In this document: piece after piece, positions 16,753-26,920 of the stretch
How positions within the stretch are numbered: position 1 is the stretch's first letter
Layout of the letters: each line of letters opens with the position of its first letter
Translations under genes and position numbers: made by a program
The notes under the pieces: generated by a model
Seen by the model: only the letters and a program-made list of their open reading frames with translations
Database searches by the model: none
Told to the model about the DNA's origin: nothing
DNA from: Candidatus Cloacimonadota bacterium
Lineage (GTDB): Bacteria; Cloacimonadota; Cloacimonadia; JGIOTU-2
DNA length: 37,545 nucleotides
Assembly (NCBI GenBank): GCA_016932035.1
Contig: JAFGDR010000024.1
Coordinates: forward strand, 1-37,545
Direction of reading: 5' to 3'

Positions 16753-18318
16753 CTACACCCCCATGAATCGTTTTATCCTTGCATAGCGAGTCTTCTTGAT
16801 TCGCCAAAGCAGAATACCCACAAGAATAACAATGATGGGTGGTAGCAATACTGCAATGAATTTTATCGTTCCTTTTGAACCGTCAGAAATGTCCTTCAAC
16901 TGACGTGCAGCGATATTTTTGGATCGAATCTCGATGAGACCTTTCTCCTGCGCCATCCAGTCAACAACATTTGCAAAAAAGGTCGCATTATTCTGGTTTG
17001 CAAAATCATCCTGCACAAAGCTTGCATTACCAACAACGAGAAGTCGGGATTGTACTCCATTCTCAAGAAATCCAGTTGTATCGATGCTGTCAGGTAGAGG
17101 ATTATCTTTAAAATAACTGTTATAATTTCCCAACAGAAGAGCTGCAACAGGAAGTTTTGATCTATTATATTGATCCATCGGGATTTTATACTGAAGATTG
17201 ATATTCAATTGTCCAACCTGCGTACCGCTAAGCTCTGAACTTCGTGCAAGCCAGATAACCTCCATGCTGTCCTGTTCGGCTTGAGTCGTTTCAATAGAAC
17301 TTGCGAACGCCATGATCAGTGATTTAAGATCTTTTACGATAATATTCTCTCTGTTCAAATCAATAAGATCAAGGATGAAAGGATACTGGATATAGCTGAT
17401 CGCATAGCCGCCCTGATATTGCTGCCTGACCTGTATGGATGAGCATCTCTTATCGAACAAAAGATTACGTTTGACTTCGAAGCCATAATGTCCGAACCAT
17501 TCATTCATATCGTTTTCATAGTATGTTGCTTTCCCAGTATTAATATCAGCTTCAACATTACCAACAAGGAACATAACTTTTTTACCCTTCATGATGAACT
17601 GATCGATAAGATATTTTTCATCATAAGGAATCTCTGATTTCGGACCGGCTATAACGAGAATTTCTGCATCATCCAATCCTTTGGGGTCTTCTTTCAGGTT
17701 GACCGGTTTCAGATTATAGTTCGCTTGAAGCATCTGCTGGATGGTCTGCATCTTATCCGGGAACGGCACTTCATCGTGCCCCTGCAGGAAAGCGATCGTT
17801 GGCAGTGAAACCTTGATTAGTTTATTCATTTTAGATGCAATTTCATACTCGAGATTTTCTGTACTCTGTACAATCGGAAGCACTTCGGTCTTGTCTTCAT
17901 ACATAAAGACCATTCCCATCACAACTTTTTTGATCTGGATCTGGTCATTCTCGATCGTGTTGAGCTGCACTTCAGGAATGCCAAATCGACGGGCATCCAT
18001 CGCAAGTTTCTGCTCATCTTCTGCCTTAACGAACTCAAACTGGAAATACCTGCTGGCGAATGCTTTGAATTCCTCAAGTTTATCTTTCACATCCCTGCGG
18101 AGATTGTTGTAAGGATAGGGAATTTCACTTGAGAAAAAGCACTTGATCGTGAATTTATCATCAAGATTTCTTACGAACTCTTTGCTGTAATTGGAGATTG
18201 AATAACGTCTGTCAGCTGTGAGGTCAATCCTTGTAAAAAGGTATAATGAGATCAAATTGATAAGTACAATGATCACGACAACTAAAATTATTTTTGATGT
18301 ATTATTTAATTTTCCCAT
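16753..18318 (-). CDS. GldG-like ABC transporter auxiliary protein
   Basis: 521 residues. There is a membrane segment near the N-terminus (about 9-29) and another at the C-terminus (about 486-506), with a large external domain between. Features of the GldG / ABC_transp_aux family are RRYSISNYSKEFVRNLDD at the start of the domain, FLQGHDEVPF, then EILVIAGPKSEIPYDEKYLIDQF and GKKVMFLVGNV. In Bacteroidota GldG works with GldA and GldF in gliding. Outside that phylum homologues belong to ABC systems of unknown cargo. It begins 12 bases after the permease gene and has GGAG just before the ATG. Confidence 0.9.
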   Translation of the reverse strand: MGKLNNTSKIILVVVIIVLINLISLYLFTRIDLTADRRYSISNYSKEFVRNLDDKFTIKCFFSSEIPYPYNNLRRDVKDKLEEFKAFASRYFQFEFVKAEDEQKLAMDARRFGIPEVQLNTIENDQIQIKKVVMGMVFMYEDKTEVLPIVQSTENLEYEIASKMNKLIKVSLPTIAFLQGHDEVPFPDKMQTIQQMLQANYNLKPVNLKEDPKGLDDAEILVIAGPKSEIPYDEKYLIDQFIMKGKKVMFLVGNVEADINTGKATYYENDMNEWFGHYGFEVKRNLLFDKRCSSIQVRQQYQGGYAISYIQYPFILDLIDLNRENIIVKDLKSLIMAFASSIETTQAEQDSMEVIWLARSSELSGTQVGQLNINLQYKIPMDQYNRSKLPVAALLLGNYNSYFKDNPLPDSIDTTGFLENGVQSRLLVVGNASFVQDDFANQNNATFFANVVDWMAQEKGLIEIRSKNIAARQLKDISDGSKGTIKFIAVLLPPIIVILVGILLWRIKKTRYARIKRFMGV

Positions 18319-18330
18319 GATGACTCCTTC

Positions 18331-19047
18331 CTACTTCGATAAGTATTTGCGTCTTGATAATGAGTGCCAGGCAAAGAAAAGGAAGAGGAATATGAGGGAT
18401 AGGTAATAAATAATATCACGGGTGTCGATCACGCCGCGAGCAATATTTTGGAAATGGTAGTCCACACTAATATATTGCAGGATCGAACCAAGCCAGGTTG
18501 GGACAAAATACATAAATTTATCAACGAGGTACAGGATCAGGATGACGAAAAATGGAATGATAAAGGACACGAACTGATTCTTTGAGATCGTGCTGCCGAA
18601 CATGCCTATCGCAGCATAAGCAGCTCCCATAAAAAGCAGTCCGAGATAACCTGCAACGATCACACCGCCATCCGGTTTACCGAGAATGAGAAGAATGATG
18701 ACATAGATGATGGTCGAGAATATCGTTGCAAAAAGGAGCACGAAAGCAGCAAAGAATTTTCCAAGTATTATTTCCGAATCCTTTACCGGTGATGTACATA
18801 TGAGCTCAATGGTACCCGAACGTTTCTCTTCGGCGATTGATCGCATTGTAACTGCAGGAATAAAGAAGATGAAAATGAGTGGAGTAAGAGCAAATATATT
18901 TCTCATTGTTGCTTCATTGACGAGGAACAGTTCCGAGCCAAAGAACCAGCCTGTAATAAGCAGGAAGATGGTCATGAGGACGTATGCCACGGGTGTATAG
19001 AAATAGCTACGAATTTCACGTTTTGCAATGGTGATGATGTTATGCAT
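18331..19047 (-). CDS. ABC-2 type permease, GldF-like
   Basis: 238 residues and about six membrane helices, with an amphipathic N-terminus (ITIAKREIRSYFYTPVAYVL) typical of GldF/NosY-type ABC-2 permeases. EEKRSGTIELICTSPVKDSEIILGK is the conserved cytoplasmic loop that contacts the ATPase. I start at the ATG at 19047. An upstream TTG frame (19062) lies inside the ribosome-binding sequence GAGGAGGTG, which is well spaced for 19047. The start overlaps the end of the ATPase gene by eight bases (ATGCATAA). It forms the membrane channel of the exporter. Confidence 0.92.
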   Translation of the reverse strand: MHNIITIAKREIRSYFYTPVAYVLMTIFLLITGWFFGSELFLVNEATMRNIFALTPLIFIFFIPAVTMRSIAEEKRSGTIELICTSPVKDSEIILGKFFAAFVLLFATIFSTIIYVIILLILGKPDGGVIVAGYLGLLFMGAAYAAIGMFGSTISKNQFVSFIIPFFVILILYLVDKFMYFVPTWLGSILQYISVDYHFQNIARGVIDTRDIIYYLSLIFLFLFFAWHSLSRRKYLSK

Positions 19048-20002
19048 GTGCCACCTCCTCAACTTTTTCCGTCAATTGTCTGAAAATATCCTCCAGGCTG
19101 TGCTGCTCGGTTCTCATCTCAAGAAGTGTCCAATCTTTGTTTTTCTTGATGAAGTTATACAATGCAGGACGTATATCCATATCTTTCGAATAATTGATGA
19201 AGAATTTGGTGATCATCTCATCTTCGTGCTTACTGAAAAGCTGTAGACTTTCAACACCTTCTATCACTTCGAATGCAGGCAGAATATCATCATCTTTTTT
19301 GGATTGAATCTCGAAGAAGATCCTGTTCTGGTTATGGAACGAGCTTTGAATATCTTCAAGGGATGCATCGGCAACGATCTTTCCTCTGTCGATGATGATC
19401 ACGCGTTCGCAAATCGCTTCAACTTCGCTGAGAATATGTGTGGAAACGAGCACGGTTTTTTCTTTACCAAGCTCCTTAATGAGCATGCGGATCTCTGCGA
19501 TCTGGTTTGGATCGAGTCCTGATGTGGGCTCGTCAAGAATGAGGATTTCAGGATCATGGATAAGCGCAGCAGCGAGTCCTACACGCTGTTTATATCCCTT
19601 TGAAAGCTCTCCAATCTCTTTACTCACGACCTCTTCCAAGCCGCACGCATCGATCATCTCTTTCACACGTCTATCAACAGTGTTTTTCTCAATATCCCGG
19701 AGTTCAGCAATAAAATAGAGAAAATCGACAACATTCATTTCCGTATAGATCGGGCAACCTTCCGGGAGGTATCCTATCATTTTGCGGATTTCAACTGAAT
19801 TCTGGTAGATGTTCTTATCATCGATGAAAACGGTGCCTTCTGTGGGAGGCATAAAGCAGGTCATCATTTTGAGGGTTGTTGTTTTTCCTGCACCGTTCGG
19901 TCCGAGTATCCCGATTATACCGCTCTTGGGTATGTTGAACGAGATATTATCCACCGCACGCAGCTGTCCGTAATCTTTTGTAAGATTCTGAACCTTGATC
20001 AT
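19040..20002 (-). CDS. ABC transporter ATPase, GldA-like
   Basis: 320 residues. The Walker A motif GPNGAGKTT is near residue 34, the signature LSKGYKQRVGLA near 138, Walker B ILILDEPTSGLDP and the switch His in VLVSTHIL. A C-terminal extension of about 100 residues follows the ATPase core, as in GldA and Nod-type export ATPases. It powers the permease encoded next. It is the first gene of the minus-strand operon. The cargo is unknown, and a link with gliding or secretion is only a family association. Confidence 0.93.
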   Translation of the reverse strand: MIKVQNLTKDYGQLRAVDNISFNIPKSGIIGILGPNGAGKTTTLKMMTCFMPPTEGTVFIDDKNIYQNSVEIRKMIGYLPEGCPIYTEMNVVDFLYFIAELRDIEKNTVDRRVKEMIDACGLEEVVSKEIGELSKGYKQRVGLAAALIHDPEILILDEPTSGLDPNQIAEIRMLIKELGKEKTVLVSTHILSEVEAICERVIIIDRGKIVADASLEDIQSSFHNQNRIFFEIQSKKDDDILPAFEVIEGVESLQLFSKHEDEMITKFFINYSKDMDIRPALYNFIKKNKDWTLLEMRTEQHSLEDIFRQLTEKVEEVAHA

Positions 20003-20093
20003 AACAAACGGTCACTCCTTTTCTGTATTTATTCGATTTTTATATATAATAGTGATGGATATTTAAAATGTCAAATGAGCCGTCAAGGATTAA

Positions 20094-20180
20094 TAAAGGT
20101 TAAAAGGTTTGGAAATTTAAAGATTTGAAGGTTGGGATGTTTGATGATTGAAAATTTGGAGAGTTGATAGGCTAGAAAAT
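20094..20180. repeat. Purine-rich low-complexity stretch
   Basis: About 85 bases of repeated TTTGAAGG / TTTGGAAA-like words with a strong purine bias on one strand. It lies between the start of the ATPase gene and the terminator of the next gene. It has no coding frame. Confidence 0.35.
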
Positions 20181-20181
20181 G

Positions 20182-20219
20182 AAAAGGACCATTGAGAATG
20201 ATTTTGCAACAGTCCTTTT
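20182..20219 (-). terminator. Terminator of the 20237-22018 gene
   Basis: An eight-base stem (AAAAGGAC, 20182-20189, with GTCCTTTT, 20212-20219) and a long 22-base loop. T-rich sequence follows on the minus strand (TTTTCATTTTC). It lies 17 bases beyond the stop codon. Confidence 0.6.
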
Positions 20220-20236
20220 TAAAATGTAAATATTCT

Positions 20237-22018
20237 TTATCTCATCAAAATCAGCTTTTTTACACTCTCTTCATTTCCTGCTTTCATTTTGAGGAAATAC
20301 ACTCCTGCTTGAACATTCTGACAATTCCATTCATGAGTATGATCTCCTGCTTTAATATTCTCATCGAGCAATAATTCGATTAATTGACCTTTGAGATTGT
20401 ATATTTCTAAAGAAACAGAAGTTGCTTGTTTAAGTGAATAACTGATTGTTGTGTGTGATTGAAAAGGATTGGGATAATTACCTCGAAGTGTTAAACCGGA
20501 AACATTTATAATATCATCATTTCCTACGTCAAATTCTAAAATGAAATCAACTGTCATAGTAAAACCAGCAAGGACAGTAACATTCACAGCATCAGGAATC
20601 TGATATCCCGCTAAATAGCAGTTAACAGTATACTCTCCGGCTTCCACTTCCATGGAATAATTACCGTTTGAATCGGTTGTAGCTGTGTACGTTCCCGCAG
20701 TTATTTCAGCATTTTCCAGAGGAATGCCATCAATATCTGATACATTCCCAGCAATGAAACCGGTGGGTACAATCGGAACAAATTCATAAGCACCCATATC
20801 AATTTCAGGTGTTCCGTTAAGGTCTCCATCTATGATTCTGTTATTTCCTTCAAAATCAAAAAGCGGAAGAGCAAAGGGTACAATTGAATCATCACCTGAA
20901 TCAATGCAGGGTGAGGTTTCATCCAGATGAAAATCATACCCAGCATAATTAACAAACTTTGGATCAGCTGATATTACGTTTGTTCCTGTAGTTCCATCGC
21001 TAATACAACTGTTGTAGACATTTGCAGTACCGCTCAATACAAAAATGTCTTCCGGTAGATTATTCCAGAGAATAGAATTATGCAGTTCCAAACTGCCCCC
21101 ATTTACCCAGAAGGCACCTCCGGAAAGAGGTGAAGTATTGTCAGCCACTGTAATATTGGATGCCTGAGTTGTACAATTTGTTATGCCAATGGCAGCTCCT
21201 GATCCATAATTGGTTGTGTTATTGAACATTATCAAATTTGCTAGGATTATATTAGAATTAACACAATAAATACCTGTGCATGCTCCCGCGAAATTGTCAA
21301 TAAAACAGCAGTTGTATATTTCCGGATTTGAATTGTTCCAGGCACTTACGCCAGCAGCAAATATTGAGGAAGTATTATTTTTAAAGGTGCAGCCGTCAAT
21401 AACTGGATTGGATGAATATGAGATTAAGCATCCTCCGTAAAATCCGCAGTCATTCTGCATGAATATCGAATTTGTTATATGAACATTAGAGCCATTTTCC
21501 AGATAGATTGCTCCACCATCCCATTGACAGTAATTAAGACCAAAGTAACTGTTATCAATAGTTAAATTGGATGTATTTGTGCAGTATATTGCACCGCCGT
21601 TAGCATCTGCGCCAGAACCCATTCCAGAACCACTTTTGAATTGGCAAAAACTGATTTCCGATGCTGGAAGGGAATTAAGATTTCCATTGATAAAACGCAT
21701 TCCATGCCAGCCGGTAGCTGAACTTAACGGTGTAAATGAAATAGAATCTGCTGCAGTTCCATTGGCAACTATCCTACCGTAAATAATCAGTTTATAATGA
21801 GCGTTAAAGATAACATCGACCCCTGGCTGTATTTCTAACTGATCACTAGCTTGAATGGTTATCTCTCCATCGATGTAATAAGGACTACCGGCAATATCCC
21901 AAACGCCACTTACATTACCGGCAGGAATGACGGTGGAATTAAGAATTACAGGTATTAAAACTAGTAAAAAAATTAAACAGTTTACCAAATAAATTCGGTA
22001 TTTTTTTTCTTTCACCAT
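20237..22018 (-). CDS. Secreted beta-helix protein with carboxypeptidase-regulatory-like and T9SS-type sorting domains
   Basis: 593 residues. A signal peptide with a long hydrophobic core is followed by an N-terminal strand region ('right-handed parallel beta-helix' with IQPGVDVIFNAHYKLIIYG). Gly/Asn-rich coils (about 95-330) follow, then SPCIDSGDD and DMGAYEFVP. A carboxypeptidase regulatory-like Ig domain comes next (about 415-485: GNVSDIDGIPLENAEITAG, then TDSNGNYSMEV, then AGEYTVNCYL). Last is a FlgD-like sorting domain (NYPNPFQSHTTISYSL to VKKLILMR). AGGAG lies six bases before the ATG. The sorting domain is nearly the same as that of the next gene. Surface location is likely; no enzyme site is visible. 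Confidence 0.9.
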   Translation of the reverse strand: MVKEKKYRIYLVNCLIFLLVLIPVILNSTVIPAGNVSGVWDIAGSPYYIDGEITIQASDQLEIQPGVDVIFNAHYKLIIYGRIVANGTAADSISFTPLSSATGWHGMRFINGNLNSLPASEISFCQFKSGSGMGSGADANGGAIYCTNTSNLTIDNSYFGLNYCQWDGGAIYLENGSNVHITNSIFMQNDCGFYGGCLISYSSNPVIDGCTFKNNTSSIFAAGVSAWNNSNPEIYNCCFIDNFAGACTGIYCVNSNIILANLIMFNNTTNYGSGAAIGITNCTTQASNITVADNTSPLSGGAFWVNGGSLELHNSILWNNLPEDIFVLSGTANVYNSCISDGTTGTNVISADPKFVNYAGYDFHLDETSPCIDSGDDSIVPFALPLFDFEGNNRIIDGDLNGTPEIDMGAYEFVPIVPTGFIAGNVSDIDGIPLENAEITAGTYTATTDSNGNYSMEVEAGEYTVNCYLAGYQIPDAVNVTVLAGFTMTVDFILEFDVGNDDIINVSGLTLRGNYPNPFQSHTTISYSLKQATSVSLEIYNLKGQLIELLLDENIKAGDHTHEWNCQNVQAGVYFLKMKAGNEESVKKLILMR

Positions 22019-22182
22019 TTATACTCCTTTTCAGCTGATGAGCCGTTTGATAAATTGAATATTTTTATGTTAATTAATACATCATTGTTTCCTCTAAAAT
22101 TATAGAAGTCTAATCTCTTAAATAAATACTACTTCCTATTCGGTAGTCTTTACAGAATTATTTATAAAATTCTGTCAATCAT

Positions 22183-23469
22183 TTATTTAATCAAAACCAG
22201 CTTTATTATACTTTCTTCACCGCCAGCTTTCATCTTAAGGAAATACACTCCTGCTGGAACATTCTGGCAATTCCATTCGAGAGTATGATCACCTGCTTGT
22301 ATATTTTCATCGAGTATTATTTCGATTAATTGACCTTTAAGATTATAGATTTCAAAAGAAATCGGAGATGCTGATTTCAAAGAATATGAAATTGTCGTTC
22401 TATTGTTAAAGGGATTAGGAAAATTATTAATTTCGGAGCAGGAATGTTGAACATCATCAACTGCAATAGTGCTTTCAAGTTGAGCAACAAAAATATCATT
22501 AGATCCACTTGCAGTTACTGAATGCTCACCGAAATAGGCTGTATAAAAGAAATCTCCCATAACATAGCAGTTACCAACACCATCCAACCCGATACCATAT
22601 GAAAAATCAACATATGTTCCACCACCACTCGCAGCCCATAACCAGTTAGCAGTCTGGTCAATCTTTGCTACAAAAATATCACTATATCCTAGACTCACAA
22701 CCGAATGAGAACCAAGATTTAGTGTTTCACAAAAACCACCTGTTAAATATACATTTTCTGTATTATCAACTACAATCTTCTTTCCTTCATCATAATTAGA
22801 GCTACCTGCTCCTTCTGCCCATTGCCAGGTACCTGAAGCGTCAATCTTTGCTACAAAAATATCAGAGCTACCATTGCTTACTAATGATTGCATACCAAAA
22901 GTCGCTGTATCTTCGAAATAACCTGTAACATAACTAATGCCTAAAGGTGTTGTCGCGATCCCATATCCTCGATCATAATCCGTTCCCCCAGCTCCGGTTG
23001 CCCATTGCCAGGTACCGTTCGCATTTATCTTTGCAACAAAGATATCTTTATTGCCCGAACCCGTAATTGAATACTGTCCAAATGTAGCATTACTTCCACA
23101 ATAACCAGTAATGTAACAGTTGTTTGAATTATCCACGGTTAGATTCAAACCCTGATCATAATCAGTTCCACCTGCTTTAACAGCCCAAAGCCAGTTACCA
23201 TACTGGTCCATCTTCGCTACAAAAATATCAGAAAAACCGTCACTGGTTAGAGAATATGGACCGAAATTTGCAGAGCTATTGAAAAATCCTGAAACATATA
23301 TATTACCGACATTATCTAGTTGAATACACATGGCACGATCATCATCTGTACCACCAGCTTTTTGTGCCCATTGCCAATTGGGTGTTTGTGCATATGTGTT
23401 GATTGTTATAGATACGAATACAAAACAACAAAATACTATAATACTTGTAAATCTTCTCTTTTTTAACAT
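22183..23469 (-). CDS. Secreted SBBP-repeat protein with T9SS-type sorting domain
   Basis: 428 residues from the ATG at 23469, which has AAGGAG six bases upstream and leads directly into a signal peptide (cleavage near Thr-Tyr-Ala-Gln). The upstream start would put nine basic residues in front. The body is five repeats of about 58 residues. Each begins near WQWAxxAGGTDYD and contains VDNxxNxYITGY, then a Phe-Gly strand and DIFVAKIxxxGxW, the SBBP/beta-propeller pattern. The last 80 residues are a FlgD-like domain (NNFPNPFNNRTTISYSL to IIKLVLIK). The repeats probably form a propeller on the surface. Binding partner is unknown. Confidence 0.9.
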   Translation of the reverse strand: MLKKRRFTSIIVFCCFVFVSITINTYAQTPNWQWAQKAGGTDDDRAMCIQLDNVGNIYVSGFFNSSANFGPYSLTSDGFSDIFVAKMDQYGNWLWAVKAGGTDYDQGLNLTVDNSNNCYITGYCGSNATFGQYSITGSGNKDIFVAKINANGTWQWATGAGGTDYDRGYGIATTPLGISYVTGYFEDTATFGMQSLVSNGSSDIFVAKIDASGTWQWAEGAGSSNYDEGKKIVVDNTENVYLTGGFCETLNLGSHSVVSLGYSDIFVAKIDQTANWLWAASGGGTYVDFSYGIGLDGVGNCYVMGDFFYTAYFGEHSVTASGSNDIFVAQLESTIAVDDVQHSCSEINNFPNPFNNRTTISYSLKSASPISFEIYNLKGQLIEIILDENIQAGDHTLEWNCQNVPAGVYFLKMKAGGEESIIKLVLIK

Positions 23470-23566
23470 GAACGTCTCCTTGTGTTTTGATCTCATTCTT
23501 CAGTCGAAAAAGAACCAAAATACCACGATAAAAAAGTCAATTTTTTTAAGTGAGTACTAAATTTGT

Positions 23567-24598
23567 CTATTCAAACAGTTTACTCTGTTTCTTTGCATTC
23601 TTCCCGGTTGGTTCGATGCCGAAATGCTTATATGCCTTTTCGGTCACTTCTCTGCCGCGGAGCGTTCGTTTCAGAAATCCCTTTTGCAGTAAATAGGGTT
23701 CGTATATTTCCTCGATGGTTCCAGGATCTTCACCGATAGCCATAGAAAGAGTTTTGAGACCGACCGGACCGCCCTTATAAAATTCAATAATTGTCTGAAT
23801 GAGCTTCTTGTCCATTTCATCGAGTCCAAGTTCATCCACTTCGAGCATGCTGAGCGCTGCCTGGGCGATCTCTTTTGTAATGATACCGTCTCCCTTTATC
23901 TGTGCATAATCACGAACTCGTCGGAGAAGTCGGTTTGCAATTCGTGGAGTCCCTCTCGAGCGACATGCGATCTCTTGCGCACCGTCCTTTTTTATTTCAA
24001 CATTGAGCAATTTAGCAGAACGCAACACGATTTTAAATATTTCATTATTATCATAATAATCAAGCCGAAGAACCAGTCCAAATCTGCTTCGGAGAGGTGC
24101 TGTGATCAAACCGGCACGGGTGGTCGAGCCAACAAGTGTGAAGGGTTCGAGGTTCAGTCGGAGTGTTCTTGCACTGGGTCCCTGATCAATAATGATCTCA
24201 AGATTGAAATCCTCGATAGCAGGATAGAGATACTCTTCTATCACTCTATTGAGACGGTGTATTTCATCGATAAAGAAGACATCTTTTGCGCTAAGATTTG
24301 TCAAGATGCCTGCGAGATCGGAAGGTTTTTCAATTGCAGGACCAGATGTTGTCTTTAGTTCGGTTTTCAACTCATTTGCAATAATATTAGAAAGGGTTGT
24401 TTTGCCAAGTCCCGGAGGTCCGTAAAAAAGAACATGATCGATGGGTTCGTTTCTCTGCTTGCACGCCTGTATCGTGATCAAGAGGATTTCTTTTATCTTT
24501 TCCTGTCCGACAAAATCTTTGAGTGTTTTTGGACGCAGGGTCACATCATACGTAAGATCATCATCCAAAATTTCAGGATCGGTTATTCGTTCTTCCAT
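23567..24598 (-). CDS. ruvB: Holliday junction branch migration helicase RuvB
   Basis: 343 residues, the normal length. It drives branch migration in recombination together with RuvA. Seen are the start [17 protein letters not shown], Walker [12 protein letters not shown], Walker [17 protein letters not shown], the [18 protein letters not shown] sensor region, and the C-terminal winged helix with [23 protein letters not shown] precedes the ATG, which lies ten bases after the uvrB stop, so the two repair genes form one unit. ruvA and ruvC are not in this window. Confidence 0.97.
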   Translation of the reverse strand: MEERITDPEILDDDLTYDVTLRPKTLKDFVGQEKIKEILLITIQACKQRNEPIDHVLFYGPPGLGKTTLSNIIANELKTELKTTSGPAIEKPSDLAGILTNLSAKDVFFIDEIHRLNRVIEEYLYPAIEDFNLEIIIDQGPSARTLRLNLEPFTLVGSTTRAGLITAPLRSRFGLVLRLDYYDNNEIFKIVLRSAKLLNVEIKKDGAQEIACRSRGTPRIANRLLRRVRDYAQIKGDGIITKEIAQAALSMLEVDELGLDEMDKKLIQTIIEFYKGGPVGLKTLSMAIGEDPGTIEEIYEPYLLQKGFLKRTLRGREVTEKAYKHFGIEPTGKNAKKQSKLFE

Positions 24599-24608
24599 AC
24601 AAACCTCG

Positions 24609-26609
24609 TTACATTTCTTTAAGCTCGAGAATCCTATCCCTGATCTCGGCAGCTTCTTCGAAGCGCAAATCCCGTGCTAGACGGTTCATCTCATTCGTCA
24701 GTAGTTCGATCGCATCTTCTTTGCTATTTATTTCAAGATATTTTTCGAAATCAAGTTTTTTCTGCTGCGCATCGCTTTCACCCTTTTTCTGCTCTTTTTT
24801 GAACTCAGCAACAGAGGTGGACTGCATGATACTTTCGATTGTTTTGCTGATGGATTCTGGAGTTATATTATGATCTTCGTTATACTTCTTTTGAATTTTT
24901 CTACGCCTGTTCGTCTCATCGATGGCAAGCTGCATTGCTTCTGAAACCCGGTCAGCATAGAATATCACCTTGCCGTCAATATGACGTGCTGCACGTCCAG
25001 CAGTTTGGATGAGAGAACGTTCAGAACGCAGGAAACCAGCTTTGTCAGCATCAAGGATTGCCACCAGAGCAACTTCAGGTAGATCGAGTCCTTCACGCAG
25101 AAGATTTACACCGATCAGCACATCAAACTCACCTAATCGAAGGTCACGAATTATTTCTGTTCTGTCCAGTGTATGAACTTCACTGTGCAGATACTTTGCT
25201 TTGATGCCGATCTGCGAGACATAATTTGTCAGATCTTCTGCCATCTTTTTTGTGAGTGTCGTTACGAGTATCCTCTGATTTTTTTCTACATATTTTTGTA
25301 TTTGATCCAGAAGATCATCTACCTGGAATTCTGCTTTTTTCAGTTCAATCTCAGGATCGATCAAACCGGTTGGACGCACGATCTGCTCGACAATCACACC
25401 TTCTGATTTATTCAGTTCATATGCTGCTGGTGTTGCAGACATAAAGATAACCTGGTTCATCATATGTTCAAATTCATGAAATTTAAGCGGACGGTTATCA
25501 TACGCAGATGGCAGGCGGAATCCGTTATCCACAAGTGCTTTTTTTCGGGAAAAATCTCCACCATACATCGCATGCACTTGAGGGATCGTTGCATGTGATT
25601 CATCAATGATCATAAGATAATCGTCAGGAAAGTAATCGAGCAGGCATGCAGGGCGTTCTCCTTCTTTTCTGCCAGAAAGATGACGAGAATAATTCTCGAT
25701 ACCGGATACGTACCCTACTTCTCGGAGCATTTCAAGGTCAAAGCTTGTGCGCTGCTGAATACGCTGTGCTTCTATCCACATATTTTGTGACTTGAAATAC
25801 TCCACTCGCTCGGTCATCTCTTTTTTGATGTTCTCTAACGCTCTTTCAAGATGTTCGGGAGAGGTAATGAAATGCTTTGCCGGATAGACTGCATATTCCT
25901 CAAGTTCTTCGAGAATTTCTCCGGTCAAAGGATTGATACGATATAATCTGATTATCCGATTGAAATCGAACTCCACCCGGATTGAATTTTCCAGATATGC
26001 AGGATAGATCTCGACAACATCTCCGCGCACCCTGAAAGTTCCTCGCTGAAATTCAAAATCATTCCGCGCATAATAAATATCTACGAGTTTATGAAGGAGT
26101 TCTTCTCTATCAAGCTCCTGCCCGACTTTCAGATCGATAAGTGATTCTCTATATTGTTCTGGAACCCCCAAACCGTAAATGCAGGATACACTTGCTACAA
26201 TAATCACATCTCGTCTTTCCATGAGAGACATGGTAGCCCTGAGTCGGAGTTTATCAATTTGTTCATTGACATCAGCATCTTTTTCGATATAGGTATCAGT
26301 TACGGGTAGATATGCTTCGGGCTGGTAGTAATCATAATAGCTGACAAAGTACTCGACTGCATTATTTGGAAAGAGTTGCTTCATTTCCCCGAAAAGCTGT
26401 GCTGCTAACGTTTTGTTATGAGAAATGATAAGCGTCGGCTTCTCTACATTTTTAATGACATTTGCTATGGTGAATGTTTTCCCGGAACCGGTAACACCAA
26501 GAAGAGTCTGGAACGGTGCGCCATCTCTGACGTTCTTTGTAAGTTCCTTTACTGCCTGAGGTTGATCACCTTTTGGTTTGTAATCCGATATCAATTCGAA
26601 GTGTTTCAT
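24609..26609 (-). CDS. uvrB: Excinuclease ABC subunit B (UvrB)
   Basis: 666 residues, normal for UvrB, which verifies DNA damage after loading by UvrA and recruits UvrC. Seen are the start [17 protein letters not shown], Walker [13 protein letters not shown], the beta-hairpin/[12 protein letters not shown] region, DESHATIPQ, the helicase motif [20 protein letters not shown] and the C-terminal UVR motif ([18 protein letters not shown]). No strong ribosome-binding site precedes the ATG. A 5-7-5 inverted repeat lies 23-39 bases upstream and could be an operator. Followed directly by ruvB, so both may respond to DNA damage. Confidence 0.97.
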   Translation of the reverse strand: MKHFELISDYKPKGDQPQAVKELTKNVRDGAPFQTLLGVTGSGKTFTIANVIKNVEKPTLIISHNKTLAAQLFGEMKQLFPNNAVEYFVSYYDYYQPEAYLPVTDTYIEKDADVNEQIDKLRLRATMSLMERRDVIIVASVSCIYGLGVPEQYRESLIDLKVGQELDREELLHKLVDIYYARNDFEFQRGTFRVRGDVVEIYPAYLENSIRVEFDFNRIIRLYRINPLTGEILEELEEYAVYPAKHFITSPEHLERALENIKKEMTERVEYFKSQNMWIEAQRIQQRTSFDLEMLREVGYVSGIENYSRHLSGRKEGERPACLLDYFPDDYLMIIDESHATIPQVHAMYGGDFSRKKALVDNGFRLPSAYDNRPLKFHEFEHMMNQVIFMSATPAAYELNKSEGVIVEQIVRPTGLIDPEIELKKAEFQVDDLLDQIQKYVEKNQRILVTTLTKKMAEDLTNYVSQIGIKAKYLHSEVHTLDRTEIIRDLRLGEFDVLIGVNLLREGLDLPEVALVAILDADKAGFLRSERSLIQTAGRAARHIDGKVIFYADRVSEAMQLAIDETNRRRKIQKKYNEDHNITPESISKTIESIMQSTSVAEFKKEQKKGESDAQQKKLDFEKYLEINSKEDAIELLTNEMNRLARDLRFEEAAEIRDRILELKEM

Positions 26610-26631
26610 GATTTTGTGTAAAACTTGACAG

Positions 26632-26648
26632 GTTATCCCTTACATAAC
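26632..26648. promoter_or_regulatory. Inverted repeat upstream of uvrB (possible operator)
   Basis: GTTAT-CCCTTAC-ATAAC, a perfect 5-base inverted repeat with a seven-base spacer, lies between uvrB and the tRNA gene. Position suits a repressor site such as LexA, but the sequence matches no LexA box I know. Confidence 0.25.
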
Positions 26649-26673
26649 AGACAAATACCTTACCATTTTATCA

Positions 26674-26749
26674 GGGCCCATAGCTCAGTTGGTAGAGCTC
26701 CCGGCTCATAACCGGGCGGTGAGAGGTTCGATCCCTCTTGGGCCCACCA
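26674..26749 (+). tRNA. tRNA with anticodon CAT (elongator Met or Ile2)
   Basis: Acceptor stem GGGCCCA with TGGGCCC, D arm TAGCTCAGTTGGTAGAGCT, anticodon stem CCCGG/CCGGG enclosing CTCATAA (anticodon CAT), T arm AGAGG-TTCGATC-CCTCT, and an encoded CCA end. It starts with a paired G and lacks the initiator's mismatched first pair and GGG/CCC anticodon stem. It is therefore an elongator tRNA-Met or a lysidine-modified tRNA-Ile. Confidence 0.93.
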
Positions 26750-26920
26750 TTTTTTATACCATCCAATCATTTATTCTGCTATTCATTATCAAAATATATA
26801 ATAATGTTCGAAATTAAACAATCAGTATTAGTGTATATCATAAATATAATTTCAAAAAATGTGATTAAAATACATGAGATTATCTCTGTGTTTTCTGTGG
26901 TTATTATACGCTTATGTAAC

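Noticed and set aside
22500-23400. Regularly spaced similar DNA segments that might suggest a CRISPR array
   Set aside because: They are about 170 bases apart, imperfect, in frame, and explained by five protein repeats.
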